NCBI RefSeq assembly: GCF_018918075.1
Contig: NZ_JAHLPW010000002.1
Coordinates: 248,001 to 312,000, forward strand
Direction of reading: 5' to 3'
Length of the DNA: 64,000 nucleotides
From: Virgibacillus sp. MSJ-26
GTDB taxonomy: Bacteria; Bacillota; Bacilli; Bacillales; Amphibacillaceae
This document shows, in pieces, positions 1 through 9,005 of this stretch (its first letter is position 1; each line of letters begins with the position of its first letter). Made by a program: the position numbers and the translations under genes. Below the pieces are notes generated by a model. That model was not told the DNA's origin, did no database searches, and saw only the letters and a program-made list of their open reading frames with translations.

Positions 1-2
1 AC

Positions 3-806
3 CTATTAAAAATTTGTGGTATCAAAGGATATAAGGAATATTTCAGATTAGCTATCTCACCTCCCAAAAATACGTCATTACTATTAGAAGGTTCGAATTA
101 TATTATATTTAGAGATGGATGGAGCCAGAACTCTAAATACCTATTGTTTGATGCAGGAGAGATTGGACCAAAACATAATGCTGGTCATGCCCATGCTGAC
201 AACTTAAGTATATTCCTCCATGCATACGGTGAAGATATATTAATTGATCCTGGAACGTATGAATACGAAGCAGGATATAAAAGAGATTATTATAGGAGTA
301 CAAAGGCTCATAACACTATCGAAATCGAAGATGAAGATCAATCAACCTTTTGGGGGCCATTTAGAGTCGGTTATATAGCTAATAGTAAGTTAGTTCAATT
401 TGATAAAAACTCTACAACGGAAAAGGCAATTGCGAGCCACGATGGCTACAAAAGGTTAAAGCAAAAGATAATCCATACAAGAGAAATCGAATGGAACAAA
501 GGCGATACATGGCTGGTAAAAGATCAAGTTCAAGGTAGTAGATCAAGTAAGGGGAAATTATACTATCAGATAGGAAACAAATGTAGATCAATTGAAGTTT
601 ATGCCGATAGATGTATTTTGCAATTCGAACACTCAAATATACATCTTGAGTTTCATAGTGATATAGAATTAGATGTTGCGGTAGAGGATTCGTTTATGTC
701 AAAGGAATGGAAAAAGGAAATAGAAAATAAAAAAATAGTTGTTTCATTTGTTGGGGACTTACCTGTAGAAATAACAACTCAAATAGAAATCTTCGGAAGA
801 GAATAA
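3..806 (+). CDS. Heparinase II/III family protein, C-terminal part
   Basis: The reading frame is open from the window edge, so the gene starts upstream and only the last 267 codons are visible. The segment FRDGW..YLLFDAG, followed by HAHADNLSIFLHAYG and DPGTYEYEAG, is the typical signature of the beta-sandwich C-terminal domain of heparinase II/III-like (alginate lyase-like) proteins. Such proteins occur in exopolysaccharide clusters, where they cleave or trim uronic-acid-containing polymers. It ends 33 bases before a glycosyltransferase gene on the same strand, consistent with one exopolysaccharide operon. A start at the internal TTG at 144 is unlikely because the conserved motif begins before it. 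Family assignment is firm; the substrate is unknown. Confidence 0.85.
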   Translation, partial: LLKICGIKGYKEYFRLAISPPKNTSLLLEGSNYIIFRDGWSQNSKYLLFDAGEIGPKHNAGHAHADNLSIFLHAYGEDILIDPGTYEYEAGYKRDYYRSTKAHNTIEIEDEDQSTFWGPFRVGYIANSKLVQFDKNSTTEKAIASHDGYKRLKQKIIHTREIEWNKGDTWLVKDQVQGSRSSKGKLYYQIGNKCRSIEVYADRCILQFEHSNIHLEFHSDIELDVAVEDSFMSKEWKKEIENKKIVVSFVGDLPVEITTQIEIFGRE

Positions 807-839
807 CTTAGTTTTAAGATTTGAAAGGTGTATGGAGAG

Positions 840-2027
840 ATGCAAAAAAAAGTACTTTTAATTTCACAGTATTTCTTGCCTGATATAAACGCGGCTTCAT
901 TTAGAATCAATGATCTATATAAAGCTTTAAAAAAGCAAAACTTCGATGTTTCTGTGGTGACTGCTTATCCGCAAAAATCAGCAGTCGATAAAGTAAGAAA
1001 TACAGAAGATATCCATCGAATAAAGTTGGAGAAAGTAAATAAAAAATCTTTTATTAATTATTTAAGAAATTATTTTGGTTTTATGTTTAAGTCCATTTTT
1101 TACTCAGTATTTAGGCTCAATAAAAAAAAGTATGACTATGTTATTGTGACTTCACCACCTTTATTTGTAGCGTTAGGTGGATTAGTAATATCAAAAATAA
1201 AAAGAACGAAACTTGTAATTGATATAAGAGATATTTGGCCGGATTCAGCGGTTTCAGCTGGGATGGTAAAATACAATGGCCTTTTATATAAGATCACAAA
1301 GAAAATAGAAAGATTCATTTATAAAAGAGCTGATATTATAACCTGTGTGTCTAACCCGATGAGAAATTATATATACAAAGAGTCTAAAAACGAGAATATC
1401 AACGTACTGTATAATGGCATTTCTCCAGAAAGTATCGAAGGAAATTATAACACTGTGGTGAATTCTACAGTCAAAAAAGAAAAGATAAGAGTAGGGTATG
1501 CTGGAAACATTGGGATAGTCCAAAATTTAGATGTTATCTTAGAAGCTTCTCAGATATTAGAAAAAAATGAACAGGATAAAGACTTTGAATTTATCATTAT
1601 AGGTGATGGGATAGAGCGTGTATCACTTAAACAGAAGTTAAATAAGTTAGGAATTAGTAATATTACTTTTAAAGGGACAATGTCTAAAAGTGATACTATC
1701 AATGAGCTTAATAGTATGAATCTTTTATTTCTAAGTTTAATAGATGATCCAGTTTTGGAAAAGACCATCCCGTCAAAGTTATTTGATTACTTATTAAATA
1801 ATAAACCGATTATTACGAGTATTAAGGGCGAAGGAAAAGATATCTTGAGTGATTTAAAATGTGGTATATATTTTGAATCAAATGATCCTAATAGCTTAGT
1901 TGCAGGTTTATCTAACTATAGAAAATCACAAAAGTATTACGACACAAAAGCCCTTAACAACAGAAAGTACGTTACTAAATATTACAATCGTGAAGAGATA
2001 TTTAAAAAATTTATACAAAAGCTATAA
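840..2027 (+). CDS. Glycosyltransferase family 4 (WbuB-like)
   Basis: A 395-residue GT-B glycosyltransferase. The N-terminal acceptor domain begins VLLISQYFLPDINAASFRI and contains the IRDIWPDSAVSAGM segment typical of WbuB/GT4 enzymes. The C-terminal donor domain shows VGYAGNIGIVQNLD, FIIIGDGIER and a TIPSKLFDYLL stretch where the GT4 EX7E region lies. It probably adds a sugar to a lipid-linked repeat unit at the inner membrane face. ATG 840 is preferred over GTG 828 because AAAGGTG lies at a proper distance only from the ATG. It sits between a heparinase-like gene and a Rossmann-fold gene in one direction. The donor sugar cannot be read from sequence. Confidence 0.85.
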   Translation: MQKKVLLISQYFLPDINAASFRINDLYKALKKQNFDVSVVTAYPQKSAVDKVRNTEDIHRIKLEKVNKKSFINYLRNYFGFMFKSIFYSVFRLNKKKYDYVIVTSPPLFVALGGLVISKIKRTKLVIDIRDIWPDSAVSAGMVKYNGLLYKITKKIERFIYKRADIITCVSNPMRNYIYKESKNENINVLYNGISPESIEGNYNTVVNSTVKKEKIRVGYAGNIGIVQNLDVILEASQILEKNEQDKDFEFIIIGDGIERVSLKQKLNKLGISNITFKGTMSKSDTINELNSMNLLFLSLIDDPVLEKTIPSKLFDYLLNNKPIITSIKGEGKDILSDLKCGIYFESNDPNSLVAGLSNYRKSQKYYDTKALNNRKYVTKYYNREEIFKKFIQKL

Positions 2028-2040
2028 GGGATGTTTTAAC

Positions 2041-3051
2041 GTGAGTTTTAAGCAAGTTATTCTAAATGAATTAAATTATTTATCACAATATAGCAAAACG
2101 GCAATTTTAATTAGTACAACTGCAAAACATAGATTGAGGTTTAGGCCTCTTCCAAGAAGAGTTTACTCAAATATTGCCATGTCTAGTTTTATGATAAATG
2201 ATAAACATATTCTGAATGAGGTACTCTCTTTTTATGACGGAAAAATTGATAATATATACATCGACATTGAGCAAAAACAAGATTTAAACCTGTTTGAAAT
2301 TGCTAGAGAAGTAGTCAAAAAGTCTCGGTTAATAACAATGAAACCCAATGATACTACTTTGGAATCTTGTGATTTTCTGGTACGTCAACAGCAAAAAGAT
2401 GATTTGTATAATAAAAATATAATTGTGATTGGTACGGGTAATCTTGCTAGTAAAATTGCTGTAAGATTAGCAGAGAGACAAGCAAACGTCTTTATCAAGG
2501 GTAGAACGATTAAGAAAGAAAATGCACTGATTAACGGACTAAATCTATTTTTACCTCGAAATACTGCGCCTATCGTTTCTTTCACCCAGGTAGAAGATAA
2601 CTTTAGTGCAGATGTAATCATCTCTTTTTTATCAGGAGAATTTACAGAAGAGGGAACATTATTTCCACACATTGATAAGAATACAATAATCATTGATGGT
2701 GGAATAAATAATTTCAGCAGTAATTTTATTCATCAAATGCTATCTGACAATATACAAATTACACGGCTTGATACAAGAATCGCTTTACCTTACCAAATGC
2801 TAAGTAATGAAGATTATATTCAAATATTCTTTTCAGAAATATATGGTCAAAATAAAATCGGTGGTATTACTGTTGTTTCAGGAGGATATATAGGTGCTGA
2901 AGGTACAGTAATTGTCGATAATATAAAAAGACCAAGTCAATCGATAGGAATAGCTGATGGAAAAGGAGGGGTGAAAGCACATGAGCAACTCAGTAAAACA
3001 GACAGAGATAGACTACGGAAAATCGAGCAAACCATTTCAACACATTATTAA
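2041..3051 (+). CDS. NAD(P)-binding Rossmann-fold protein of the polysaccharide cluster
   Basis: GTG 2041 follows AAGGGA with 8-base spacing, giving a 336-residue protein. An N-terminal region of about 120 residues has no motif I recognise. It is followed by a Rossmann fold starting IIVIGTGNLASKIAVRL (glycine motif near residues 131-136), then DVIISFLSGEF and TIIIDGGINNF, reminiscent of the nucleotide-binding domain of shikimate dehydrogenase or glutamyl-tRNA reductase-like enzymes. The final 71 bases overlap the next gene, whose start is well supported by AAAGGAGG. That is unusually long, so the C-terminal tail may be frame-constrained. Role unknown; by context it may make or modify a sugar building block. 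Confidence 0.6.
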   Translation: MSFKQVILNELNYLSQYSKTAILISTTAKHRLRFRPLPRRVYSNIAMSSFMINDKHILNEVLSFYDGKIDNIYIDIEQKQDLNLFEIAREVVKKSRLITMKPNDTTLESCDFLVRQQQKDDLYNKNIIVIGTGNLASKIAVRLAERQANVFIKGRTIKKENALINGLNLFLPRNTAPIVSFTQVEDNFSADVIISFLSGEFTEEGTLFPHIDKNTIIIDGGINNFSSNFIHQMLSDNIQITRLDTRIALPYQMLSNEDYIQIFFSEIYGQNKIGGITVVSGGYIGAEGTVIVDNIKRPSQSIGIADGKGGVKAHEQLSKTDRDRLRKIEQTISTHY

Positions 3052-3655
3052 ACGAGTTTTTGATATTATATTCAGTTCTGTTATTCTCTTAATTCTTTCA
3101 CCACTCTTTTTGATGGTAGCTATATTAATTATTAAAGAAGACGGCCGCCCCGTATTTTTTAAACAAAGTAGAAGCGGATTGAATGATGAGTTATTCAAGA
3201 TGTACAAATTTCGTTCAATGAAGAATAATCAAGTTTCAGTACCCTCAAATTCTCATGATGATTATTCCTGGAAAAATGGTGTCCCTGATGAATTTGTATT
3301 CAAAACAGCTTCAGAAGACAATCCGAATATTACAAAAATAGGTAATTTTATTCGTAAATATAGCCTAGATGAGTTGCCACAATTTTTGAATGTGTTAAAA
3401 GGTGATATGAGTATTATAGGACCTCGGCCAGAGATTGTCAGTATATCTCGTTTCTACAACAAAACCCAAAAGAGAAGATTAGAAGTAAAACCAGGCATTA
3501 CAGGATGGGCTCAGACAAATGGTCGGAGTGATATCAATCATGGCGAAAAAATTAAGTATGATATACATTATGTTGATCAATTTAGTTTGTGGCTGGATTT
3601 AAAGATATTAGTAAGAACAATTGTGCAGGTTATTGGTGGAAGAGGTTCAGTATAA
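2981..3655 (+). CDS. Undecaprenyl-phosphate sugar phosphotransferase (initiating sugar transferase)
   Basis: This 224-residue protein has the bacterial sugar transferase (WcaJ/EpsL-type) layout. A basic stretch and KRVFDIIFSSVILL are followed by one membrane segment (about residues 25-50). The catalytic cytoplasmic domain has KMYKFRSMK, RKYSLDELPQFLNVLKGDMS, IGPRPE and PGITGWAQTNGR. It transfers a sugar-1-phosphate onto undecaprenyl phosphate, starting repeat-unit assembly. ATG 2981 is preceded by AAAGGAGGGG at good spacing. It is a short monotopic type without the extra N-terminal membrane region of WbaP. It overlaps the preceding gene by 71 bases and precedes the epimerase, which supplies an N-acetylhexosamine donor. 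Confidence 0.9.
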   Translation: MSNSVKQTEIDYGKSSKPFQHIIKRVFDIIFSSVILLILSPLFLMVAILIIKEDGRPVFFKQSRSGLNDELFKMYKFRSMKNNQVSVPSNSHDDYSWKNGVPDEFVFKTASEDNPNITKIGNFIRKYSLDELPQFLNVLKGDMSIIGPRPEIVSISRFYNKTQKRRLEVKPGITGWAQTNGRSDINHGEKIKYDIHYVDQFSLWLDLKILVRTIVQVIGGRGSV

Positions 3656-3700
3656 TAGAGAGCTGAATTTATAATAATTGAATTCAAGGAGTTGAGAAAA

Positions 3701-4816
3701 TTGACAAAACGTATTAAAGTAATGACCATTTTCGGAACAAGGCCAGAGGCTATTAAAATGGCTCCGTTAGTATTAGAGTTAAATAAACGATTTGAGGAAT
3801 TTGAATCCATTGTAACAGTTACTGCCCAGCACAGAGAAATGCTTGATCAAGTATTGGAAATTTTTGAAGTTACACCAGATTATGATTTAAATATCATGAA
3901 ACAAAAACAAAGCCTTGCTCAAATTACAACACAGACATTGGAAGGCTTAGATAAAATAATGAAAGAAACAGAGCCAGACATTGTTTTAGTCCATGGTGAT
4001 ACATCGACGACTTTTGCCGCATCTCTAGCTGCTTTCTATAATCAAATTACTATTGGACATGTTGAAGCTGGGTTACGTACATGTGATAAGTATTCTCCTT
4101 ATCCTGAAGAGATGAATCGTCAGCTTACGGGTGTTATGGCTGATTTACATTTTTCACCTACGGAAAAAGCAAAGCAAAATCTATTAAATGAAGACAAACA
4201 TAGTGATCGTATACTAGTTACTGGGAATACAGCCATTGATGCACTTAAAACAACGGTTAGTGATACATATACGAGTCCAATTCTTGATGAACTTGGAAAT
4301 AAGCGTTTAGTTCTTATGACTGCCCATCGTCGAGAAAATTTAGGCGAGAATATGAACCAAATGTTTCGTGCCATCAAACGCTTAGTTGAGGAGCATGACG
4401 ACATACAAGTTATTTATCCAGTGCATCTAAACCCAGTTGTTCAACAAACAGCTAATGAGATCCTAGGTAATGACGACCGAATCAAATTAATTGAGCCATT
4501 AGATGTAGTCGACTTCCATAACTTTGCCGCCCACGCTCATCTTATCCTGACTGACTCAGGAGGCGTACAAGAAGAAGCACCATCTCTAGGCGTTCCCGTA
4601 TTAGTGTTACGAGATACAACTGAACGACCAGAAGGCATCGAAGCAGGAACATTAAAACTAGCCGGAACCGACGAAGACAATATCTTCAATCTAGCTAATG
4701 AATTACTGTCTGATGATGCAAAACATGACAAGATGGCTAAGGCTTCGAACCCTTATGGTGATGGTGAAGCTTCAAGAAGGATAGCGGATGGGATAGTGGC
4801 GAATTTTGAGAGTTAA
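3701..4816 (+). CDS. mnaA: UDP-N-acetylglucosamine 2-epimerase (non-hydrolysing)
   Basis: This 371-residue enzyme interconverts UDP-GlcNAc and UDP-ManNAc, the precursor of ManNAc-containing teichoic acid linkage units and polysaccharides. Visible hallmarks are MTIFGTRPEAIKMAPLV at the start, TAQHREMLDQ, VHGDTSTTFAA, GHVEAGLRT, the YPEEMNRQL stretch, MTAHRRENLG, YPVHLNP and TDSGGVQEEAP near the C-terminus. Full family length and intact. The start is TTG 3701, preceded by AAGGAG nine bases upstream; the in-frame TTG at 3692 overlaps that site. The next gene downstream would have been a nucleotide-sugar dehydrogenase, now a pseudogene, so UDP-ManNAc oxidation is probably lost at this locus. Confidence 0.93.
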   Translation: MTKRIKVMTIFGTRPEAIKMAPLVLELNKRFEEFESIVTVTAQHREMLDQVLEIFEVTPDYDLNIMKQKQSLAQITTQTLEGLDKIMKETEPDIVLVHGDTSTTFAASLAAFYNQITIGHVEAGLRTCDKYSPYPEEMNRQLTGVMADLHFSPTEKAKQNLLNEDKHSDRILVTGNTAIDALKTTVSDTYTSPILDELGNKRLVLMTAHRRENLGENMNQMFRAIKRLVEEHDDIQVIYPVHLNPVVQQTANEILGNDDRIKLIEPLDVVDFHNFAAHAHLILTDSGGVQEEAPSLGVPVLVLRDTTERPEGIEAGTLKLAGTDEDNIFNLANELLSDDAKHDKMAKASNPYGDGEASRRIADGIVANFES

Positions 4817-5259
4817 TTATAGAACTATTATATGATTGGTAGTGAATAAATATTGCTAGCCGATGATTCTTTTTGGGAAATAATTGATGATTCCTTAAAC
4901 TATGTTAATAGTGCTCCTTGATAATACACTACCTCAAGGGGGAGAATACTCCTCATTATGTATTTAACGCTGGGAGAAATAGTCCAGTGAAAATAAAATA
5001 ATGACATTCACATTGCAGCAAGCTCTCGGTAATGTTTTAGGTCACAACGTAGAATGTAATAAAGTTTTGAACCTATTAATTCATTTTATTTCATAAAGCT
5101 GTTGATTTTAAGCCTGTGCCCCCTATTTAACAAGGTTTGCAGAAATTTGTAGATTCGTATGTGGACTATTATAAAGTGAAATAATCATTAGATTCAATAA
5201 TTAATTACATATTGTTACGAAGTGTAACTTGAAATTAAGGAGGTGAAGAAAAGAAACGA
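4817..5259 (+). other. Non-coding gap after mnaA
   Basis: About 440 bases without a supported gene. There are stop codons in all frames, only very short open stretches, and no clear hairpin terminator directly after mnaA. An AAGGAGGTG sequence near 5237-5245 is the ribosome binding site candidate for the following DUF2321 gene. I recognise nothing else here. Confidence 0.5.
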
Positions 5260-5738
5260 GTGAATATGGAGGCGCGCAAATTTATTTAAATGGACACACA
5301 ATAACATATAATTATGAATTAACTCCGTCAAAGCAAGCTAAACATTGTCAGACGTGTGGAAAAGAAACTGTTACTCAATGCTTGAATTGTAATGCAGCAA
5401 TTAGAGGAAAGTATAATCGTCCAAACGTTGTAACTGTAGGATATAAATATAGTGTACCAAGTTTTTGTCATGATTGTGGTCATCCGTATCCATGGACTCA
5501 AACTTTATTAGACAATGCTGTAGAAATAGTAGGATTGGATGAAGATTTAGGCGATGCTGACAAAGAAATAATTAAAAGCACATTTCTTGATTTAATAATA
5601 GAAACTCCCACTACACCAGTATCAATAGCAAAGTATAAAAAACATGTTAATAGAACAAAAGATTTTGTCAAAGAGGGATTAAGAAATTTATTGATAGATG
5701 TAGTGAGTGAATCTGTTAAAAAGTCATTATGGAAATAG
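5260..5738 (+). CDS. DUF2321 family protein with disrupted start
   Basis: The frame running from 5247 to 5738 encodes a DUF2321-type protein. It starts at QIYLNGHTIT, has zinc-ribbon pairs CQTCG and CLNC, then IRGKYN, FCHDCGHPYPWT, and a helical C-terminal domain. Function of the family is unknown; the four CxxC pairs suggest zinc binding. No ATG, GTG or TTG lies in this frame between the last stop (5244-5246) and the conserved start. In the neighbouring frame GTG 5260 and ATG 5266 are available, and removing two bases from the GCGCGC at 5272-5277 would fuse them to the domain. So either a 2-base expansion inactivated the gene or an unusual start is used. Confidence 0.6.
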
Positions 5739-5796
5739 GTTTAGACAGCATTGCCAGGCACCTAAACTACTGAATTATTTTGGTCCCTAAGAGTTC

Positions 5797-5813
5797 GGTG
5801 TCAGACCCCCGCC
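5797..5813 (+). repeat. REP-like element 1
   Basis: Sequence ggtgtcagacccccgcc is a degenerate GGGTC-GACCC inverted repeat with a trailing CCGC. It lies exactly at the broken 5-prime end of the sugar dehydrogenase pseudogene. Similar elements occur at 11193, 18074, 18547, 21097 and 32404. Confidence 0.45.
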
Positions 5814-6876
5814 ATATTTGTGGAACTGGCGAATGCTGTCCTTCTAGCGCAACACAATTAGGTCATGGCATTCAATATATTTCAACAAGCAAGCCCTAAT
5901 CGTGGATTCAGAAATTCAAGACTTTTTATCAACAAAAAATTTGAATCTGAAAGCTACTATTGATGCCGAAGAAGCTTTTCAAGAGGCTCAATATGTCATC
6001 ATATCAACACCGACGAATTATGATCCTGAGCAAAACTATTTCTAAGCTACTATGATTATTAAATCCACTGTTCCTGTTGGTTATACAGAGCAAGTCAGAC
6101 AGAAATTTGATACGGATAATATTGTCTTTTCACCAGAAATTTTTAGGGAAGGCAAGGAGTTATATGACAATCTATATCCTTCACGTATTATCGTAGGTGA
6201 GCAATCTGAAAGAGCAAAACAATTTGCGAATCTTTTAGCTGAAGGGGCAATCAGGGAGGATATTCCAATTCTCTTCACTGATTCTACCGAAGCGGAAGCT
6301 ATTAAACTATTTGCAAACACTTATCTAGCCATGAGAGTGTCTTTCTTTAATGAACTCGACACAAACGCTGAGTTGAACGGACTTGACATCAAGCAGATCA
6401 TAGAAGGTGTTGGCCACGACCCTTGGTCCACATTATAATAATCCATCTTTTGGTTACGGTGGCTATTGTTTACCAAAGGATACAAAGCAATTGAAAGCTA
6501 ATTTTAAAGATATTCCAAACGAATTAATTAATGCGATTGTGAATTCAAACGATACACGTAAAAGACATGTATCAGATATGATTTTAAAATGTGATCCTAA
6601 GAAGGTTGGGATTTATTGACTAACGATGAAGACCGGCTCTGATAACTTTAGACAATCAGCCATTCAAGATGTTATTAATCAAATGTATGAGGCTGGTGTA
6701 GAAGTTATTATCTATGAACCTGTCGTCGAAGAAAACGAGTTTGATGGTCAGAAGTCATTAAAAGTATAGATGAATTCAAAGAAGTAAGTGACGTTATTGT
6801 CGCGAACCGCTTGGATGATGATATAAAAGATGTAATAGAGAAAGTTTATACGAGAGATTTGTTTAGTAGGGATTAA
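5812..6876 (+). pseudogene. UDP-glucose/UDP-ManNAc 6-dehydrogenase pseudogene
   Basis: Pieces of a short-form (about 390 residues) nucleotide-sugar 6-dehydrogenase appear in order but in shifting frames. They are ANAVLLAQHN (around 5833-5860), [95 protein letters not shown] and VYTRDLFSRD. Lesions I can see are loss of the YVGL part of the N-terminal nucleotide-binding loop, a stop at about 5860, missing sequence at about 6044, a frameshift near 6420 (catalytic-Cys segment moved to another frame), a TGA at 6617 and a frameshift near 6745. The enzyme would oxidise the mnaA product or UDP-glucose. It cannot be functional. Confidence 0.88.
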
Positions 6877-6906
6877 AAATTATTGGCTCGTACGAGCCAA
6901 TAATTT
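6877..6906 (+). terminator. Perfect 30-base palindrome, probable terminator
   Basis: The arms 6877-6891 and 6892-6906 are exact reverse complements centred on CGTACG, beginning at the last base after the pseudogene stop codon. A rho-independent terminator of the polysaccharide operon is the simplest reading. The loop would be minimal and the T-rich tail is only part of the arm, so a protein-binding palindrome is also possible. Confidence 0.55.
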
Positions 6907-6924
6907 GTTGAAGAGGTGGAAGCG

Positions 6925-7002
6925 CCACCATTCATTATTAATTGATAGTTTAAAGCATAAACTTAATCATAGAAACATCAATTCTTTGAAGTACAATGGT
7001 GG
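6925..7002 (+). repeat. Nested inverted repeat upstream of the ATPase operon
   Basis: CCACCATT (6925-6932) pairs with AATGGTGG (6995-7002), and inside it AATTGAT (6940-6946) pairs with ATCAATT (6977-6983). This leaves a potential long two-stem hairpin of 78 bases. It could be a small structured RNA or the remnant of a miniature element. The rest of the gap to 7430 has no gene I can support; only very short open frames, for instance near 7300-7345, occur. Confidence 0.4.
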
Positions 7003-7430
7003 AATAAAATTGTTAATTTTCATTTTAAAAGTTGTAAGCAAAGGGAGGGTCGCTATTACCGTCTGTCTCCTGTATCATTAGGATGGGGCAAGGACTGTTG
7101 AAAACTTAAATACTACTACAATATTCATTTAATAAATAAAATAGTTTATTTTAATTGAGAGATAAATAAAGGAATTTGTGAATAATAAACACTTCAAAAC
7201 AGGTTGTGTTATTGAATTCGATTATAGCTATGGGGTAAAATAGCATTTCATGGGTGTAGGTAGATTATTGCCAAGCTAACTTTAGTATTTTTGAATCAAG
7301 ATGGAAAAAAAGGAAATATTAGATGATGGTATAACAGATGAATAAGAGAAGGTCTTTGAAAACTTTACTTATATACGATGCTTATTAGTGTTGAAGTTTA
7401 TCCTACAATTAATAGTATTAGGAGGACAAA

Positions 7431-9005
7431 ATGAAATCATTTACTTTAGAAAATGTTAAAGCATTCAAAAATACAGATGAAATATCATTAAAACCTATTA
7501 ATATATTTGTTGGCAAAAATAGTTCTGGTAAGAGTAGTCTTTTAAGGTTCCCTGTTATGTTAAGTCAAACTTTTTCTGAAGACGTTATTACCCCGTTTTT
7601 ATTTTTTGGAAATCAAATAGATTATGGTAATTTTGAGGATGTAGTTCATAATCAAGAAAGTGACACAATGAGCTTCTCGTTTAATTTTGAAAAAAAAGAG
7701 ATCGTAAAATATGGCATACCTTTTGGCTTTTTTAAAATCAATAAGCATGATTTTAAAAAGTTAATTAAAGATATAAATACCTTTTCAATTAAAGTAACAA
7801 TAATGAAATATAATAGGAAAATTATAGTGAAAGAATTTGATTTATTTTTTGACGAAATTAATGTTGTAAGGATAGAAAGGGAAAAAAAGAATAAATATCG
7901 ATTTTTAGTGTTAAGAGCTTTTAAGAACTATAGGATATCTGATGACGAAATTAATTTAAGCTTTTATCCTGAAATTGAATTCAGGAAATTTATTCCTATA
8001 GTTAACATGGGACGTGATGAATTAATTAATTTAATAATTAATCGAATGGATTGCGAAAATTATATTAATAGTAATGAGATTTTTCAAGATATAATTACAG
8101 AGGGAGTTAGGAACGGTAACATTAATATTTCTGATAAGAATTTTGCTCAGCAAAACTTAAGCTTGGAAGAAGAACATTTAATAAAAGAAATAAATAAAGT
8201 TCATTTTATCTTTCAAATATATAACTATATTACTCGATCCGTATATAGAGCAATGAGAGATTTTGCTAATTCCTTATCTTACATAGGACCTTTTCGAAAG
8301 GATCCAGAAAGAATATACAGGGATTCAGAGAGTAGCTTTATGAATGTAGGGAAAAATGGGGAAAATGTCAGTAAAATATTAAGACAGGGACAACAAGGCA
8401 ATAACGGCTTACTAGAGAAAGTATCAAACTTTATAAGTGATTCAATGGGCTACAAGTTAGATATTGAGGAAATCGAGCATAGTAATTTATATAAGTTAAT
8501 TGTACAGACACCAGGGAGTAGAATTAATCAAAATATAATTGATGTAGGGTATGGTATATCTCAGGTGTTGCCAATAGTAACTCAAGTTTTCTATGAGAAA
8601 TCAACAGATGAAGAAATTAACAGATTCACACGTAATAGAAATAATATAGTAATTATTGAGCAACCCGAACTCCACCTACATCCTGCTGCGCAATCCAGTT
8701 TAGCTGATTTATTTGTGAATAAAGTTATAGAAAATAAAAAAAGTAAGTTTTTAATAGAAACACACAGTGAACATTTCATTAGGAAATTACAAGTTTTAAT
8801 TGCTGACCCTAATGTAAATATTACAGAGAATGATATTGCTATATACTATGTCGATAAAGTATCCACCTATTCTACAATAAAAGAAATGGAATTGACCGAA
8901 CAAGGGCAATTTAAAGAGAGATGGCCCTCTGGATTTTTCGATAAAAGCTTCCAATTAAGTAGGGAACTTATAGGTGCAAACAATAGAAGGGGGTCAACAG
9001 ATTGA
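7431..9005 (+). CDS. AAA15/OLD-like ATPase with DUF3696 C-terminus
   Basis: A 524-residue SMC/ABC-type ATPase. Visible motifs are Walker A VGKNSSGKSSL (residues 28-36), a signature-like DVGYGISQVLP (371-381), Walker B IVIIEQPELHLHP (406-418), H-loop LIETHSEHFI (441-450) and the DUF3696-type tail with WPSGFFD (498-504). A variable insert lies between residues 60 and 260. There is no TOPRIM domain, so it is not a GajA-type nuclease. ATG 7431 follows AGGAGGACAAA. The next gene starts inside its stop codon, so the two are translationally coupled. Many ATPases of this class act with a partner in phage defence. Function here is inferred from architecture and island context only. Confidence 0.85.
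   Translation: MKSFTLENVKAFKNTDEISLKPINIFVGKNSSGKSSLLRFPVMLSQTFSEDVITPFLFFGNQIDYGNFEDVVHNQESDTMSFSFNFEKKEIVKYGIPFGFFKINKHDFKKLIKDINTFSIKVTIMKYNRKIIVKEFDLFFDEINVVRIEREKKNKYRFLVLRAFKNYRISDDEINLSFYPEIEFRKFIPIVNMGRDELINLIINRMDCENYINSNEIFQDIITEGVRNGNINISDKNFAQQNLSLEEEHLIKEINKVHFIFQIYNYITRSVYRAMRDFANSLSYIGPFRKDPERIYRDSESSFMNVGKNGENVSKILRQGQQGNNGLLEKVSNFISDSMGYKLDIEEIEHSNLYKLIVQTPGSRINQNIIDVGYGISQVLPIVTQVFYEKSTDEEINRFTRNRNNIVIIEQPELHLHPAAQSSLADLFVNKVIENKKSKFLIETHSEHFIRKLQVLIADPNVNITENDIAIYYVDKVSTYSTIKEMELTEQGQFKERWPSGFFDKSFQLSRELIGANNRRGSTD

Noticed and set aside
5001..5096. Short open frame starting MTFTLQQALGN
   Set aside because: Only about 31 codons, no ribosome site and no similarity recognised.
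6925..7002. Possible retron RNA next to an ATPase
   Set aside because: No reverse transcriptase gene is present anywhere nearby, so a retron is excluded; only the inverted repeat is reported.
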